In this document: piece after piece, positions 63,478 to 64,000 of the stretch
Layout: every line of letters starts with the position of its first letter
Position numbering within the stretch: the first letter of the stretch is position 1
DNA from: JAFAXD01 sp051985675
Lineage (GTDB): Bacteria; Pseudomonadota; Alphaproteobacteria; Rhizobiales; Xanthobacteraceae
Assembly (NCBI GenBank): GCA_051985675.1
Contig: JBPYFJ010000044.1
Location: 1-64,000, forward strand
DNA length: 64,000 nucleotides
Direction of reading: 5' to 3'
The notes under the pieces: generated by a model
What the model was told of the DNA's origin: nothing
Seen by the model: the letters and a program-made list of their open reading frames with translations, nothing else
Database searches by the model: none
Made by a program: the position numbers and the translations under genes

Positions 63478-64000
63478 GCGACCTCCAGGTAGGGCTCCCA
63501 GGCCTCCACCGAGACCTTCAGGCTCGGATCGCTGTCTGCTCCCCACAGGTCCCGGCCATCGAACACGACCGTGTAGAGCCAGTGCGGATCCTCGCCTTCG
63601 CCGCGCACAACCGAGTCTGGAAACACGTGACAGCCGCGCACCGCCTCGACGGTGCCGACGTGCCCACGCACATAGCGCGGCAGGCGCGTGTGGGTCGGCG
63701 GGTTGATGTTGCGCGCGCGCACACGGTCGCCCGGCTTGAACCGCGCAGGCGCCCGCGCCGGCCGCTCGTAGGACCCGCGCGTGAGCAATGCCGTGATATC
63801 GGCCGCCTTGACGTTCGACCCGGGCGGCTTGCTGGCGGCGCGCGCGTGACCGGCCGCCATCTCCTCCTTGCTGGCCAGCCCATGCTTGAGGACCAGTTGC
63901 TCGAGCCCGCGGCCCCAGCGTTCGTAATAGGAGCTCGCCAGATAGAGATGCGCCGGAAGCATCTCCTGTTCGGCGCGCGACATGTCGATGTTCCAGAGTC
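63474..64000 (-). CDS. nthB: Nitrile hydratase beta subunit, 5' end outside the window
   Basis: The visible 175 residues are the C-terminal part of NthB. The first in-window codons read LWNIDMSRAEQ, so the internal Met is not the start and the gene continues beyond 64000. YYERWGRGLEQLVLKHGL, RFKPGDRVRARNINPPTHTRLPRYVRGHVGTVE and the SH3-like end with DPHWLYTVVFDGRDLWG are hallmarks. With the alpha subunit (presumably further right) it hydrates nitriles to amides. The order beta subunit then accessory gene is standard. Confidence 0.93.
   Translation of the reverse strand, partial: LWNIDMSRAEQEMLPAHLYLASSYYERWGRGLEQLVLKHGLASKEEMAAGHARAASKPPGSNVKAADITALLTRGSYERPARAPARFKPGDRVRARNINPPTHTRLPRYVRGHVGTVEAVRGCHVFPDSVVRGEGEDPHWLYTVVFDGRDLWGADSDPSLKVSVEAWEPYLEVA

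Overview
The window reads as chromosomal DNA of a GC-rich alphaproteobacterium of the order Hyphomicrobiales, close to the Bradyrhizobium/Xanthobacteraceae group. This is an inference. It rests on CpdR, homospermidine synthase, ROSE-controlled small heat-shock protein, sorAB sulfite dehydrogenase, long branched-chain-type ABC operons, and three RNA families typical of the group: a suhB/mmgR-type sRNA, a ROSE thermometer, and the long leader of a class III ornithine decarboxylase gene. There is no integrase, transposase, CRISPR array or phage gene. The signs of rearrangement are a decayed receiver-domain gene near 41.8 kb, a truncated second copy of a nitrile hydratase accessory gene near 60.7 kb, and repeat-like DNA near 0.5 kb.

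Layout. 0-7.3 kb: a DUF6894 gene that seems to start at ATT, tRNA-Val(GAC), cpdR divergent from an N-formylglutamate amidohydrolase gene, an antisense-type sRNA beside an inositol-monophosphatase family gene, a lysophospholipase-like hydrolase, an RpoH/ROSE-controlled hsp20 gene, a secreted Pro/Ala-rich protein and a threonine aldolase. 7.8-13.9 kb: glutamate synthase gltBD. 13.9-20.6 kb: envelope and sugar-nucleotide genes (DUF459 hydrolase, MltB-type transglycosylase, galU, kdsD), a small exported protein and ferrochelatase. 20.7-32.8 kb: a long leftward operon joining a branched-chain-type ABC transporter (livGHMKF) to two CoA ligases, followed upstream by a fused indolepyruvate:ferredoxin oxidoreductase. 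This suggests uptake and CoA activation of an organic (perhaps aromatic or fatty) acid. 33-42 kb: a hybrid histidine kinase, an exported argininosuccinate-lyase-like protein, YeeE/YedE proteins, two small DUF genes, a siderophore-interacting protein and periplasmic sulfite dehydrogenase.

42-48.8 kb: enoyl-CoA hydratase, an orphan substrate-binding protein, TRAP permeases with a short-chain dehydrogenase, and a CobW metallochaperone with a WD40 partner. 48.9-52.6 kb: a polyamine operon (ornithine decarboxylase, GNAT, homospermidine synthase) behind a leader of about 400 nt. 53-56.8 kb: M3 peptidase and gamma-glutamyltransferase-like protein. 56.8-60.5 kb: a three-gene operon with overlapping or near-touching genes, encoding a multi-zinc-ribbon (TackOD1-like) regulator with a degenerate GGDEF-like end, a processive family 2 glycosyltransferase and an HlyD/Alg44-like membrane-fusion protein. 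This is the best candidate here for a little-described system: a compact exopolysaccharide synthase with its own built-in regulator. 60.7-64 kb: an orphan PstS, a 3-hydroxyisobutyrate-dehydrogenase-like enzyme and the 3' end of a nitrile hydratase operon that runs off the window.
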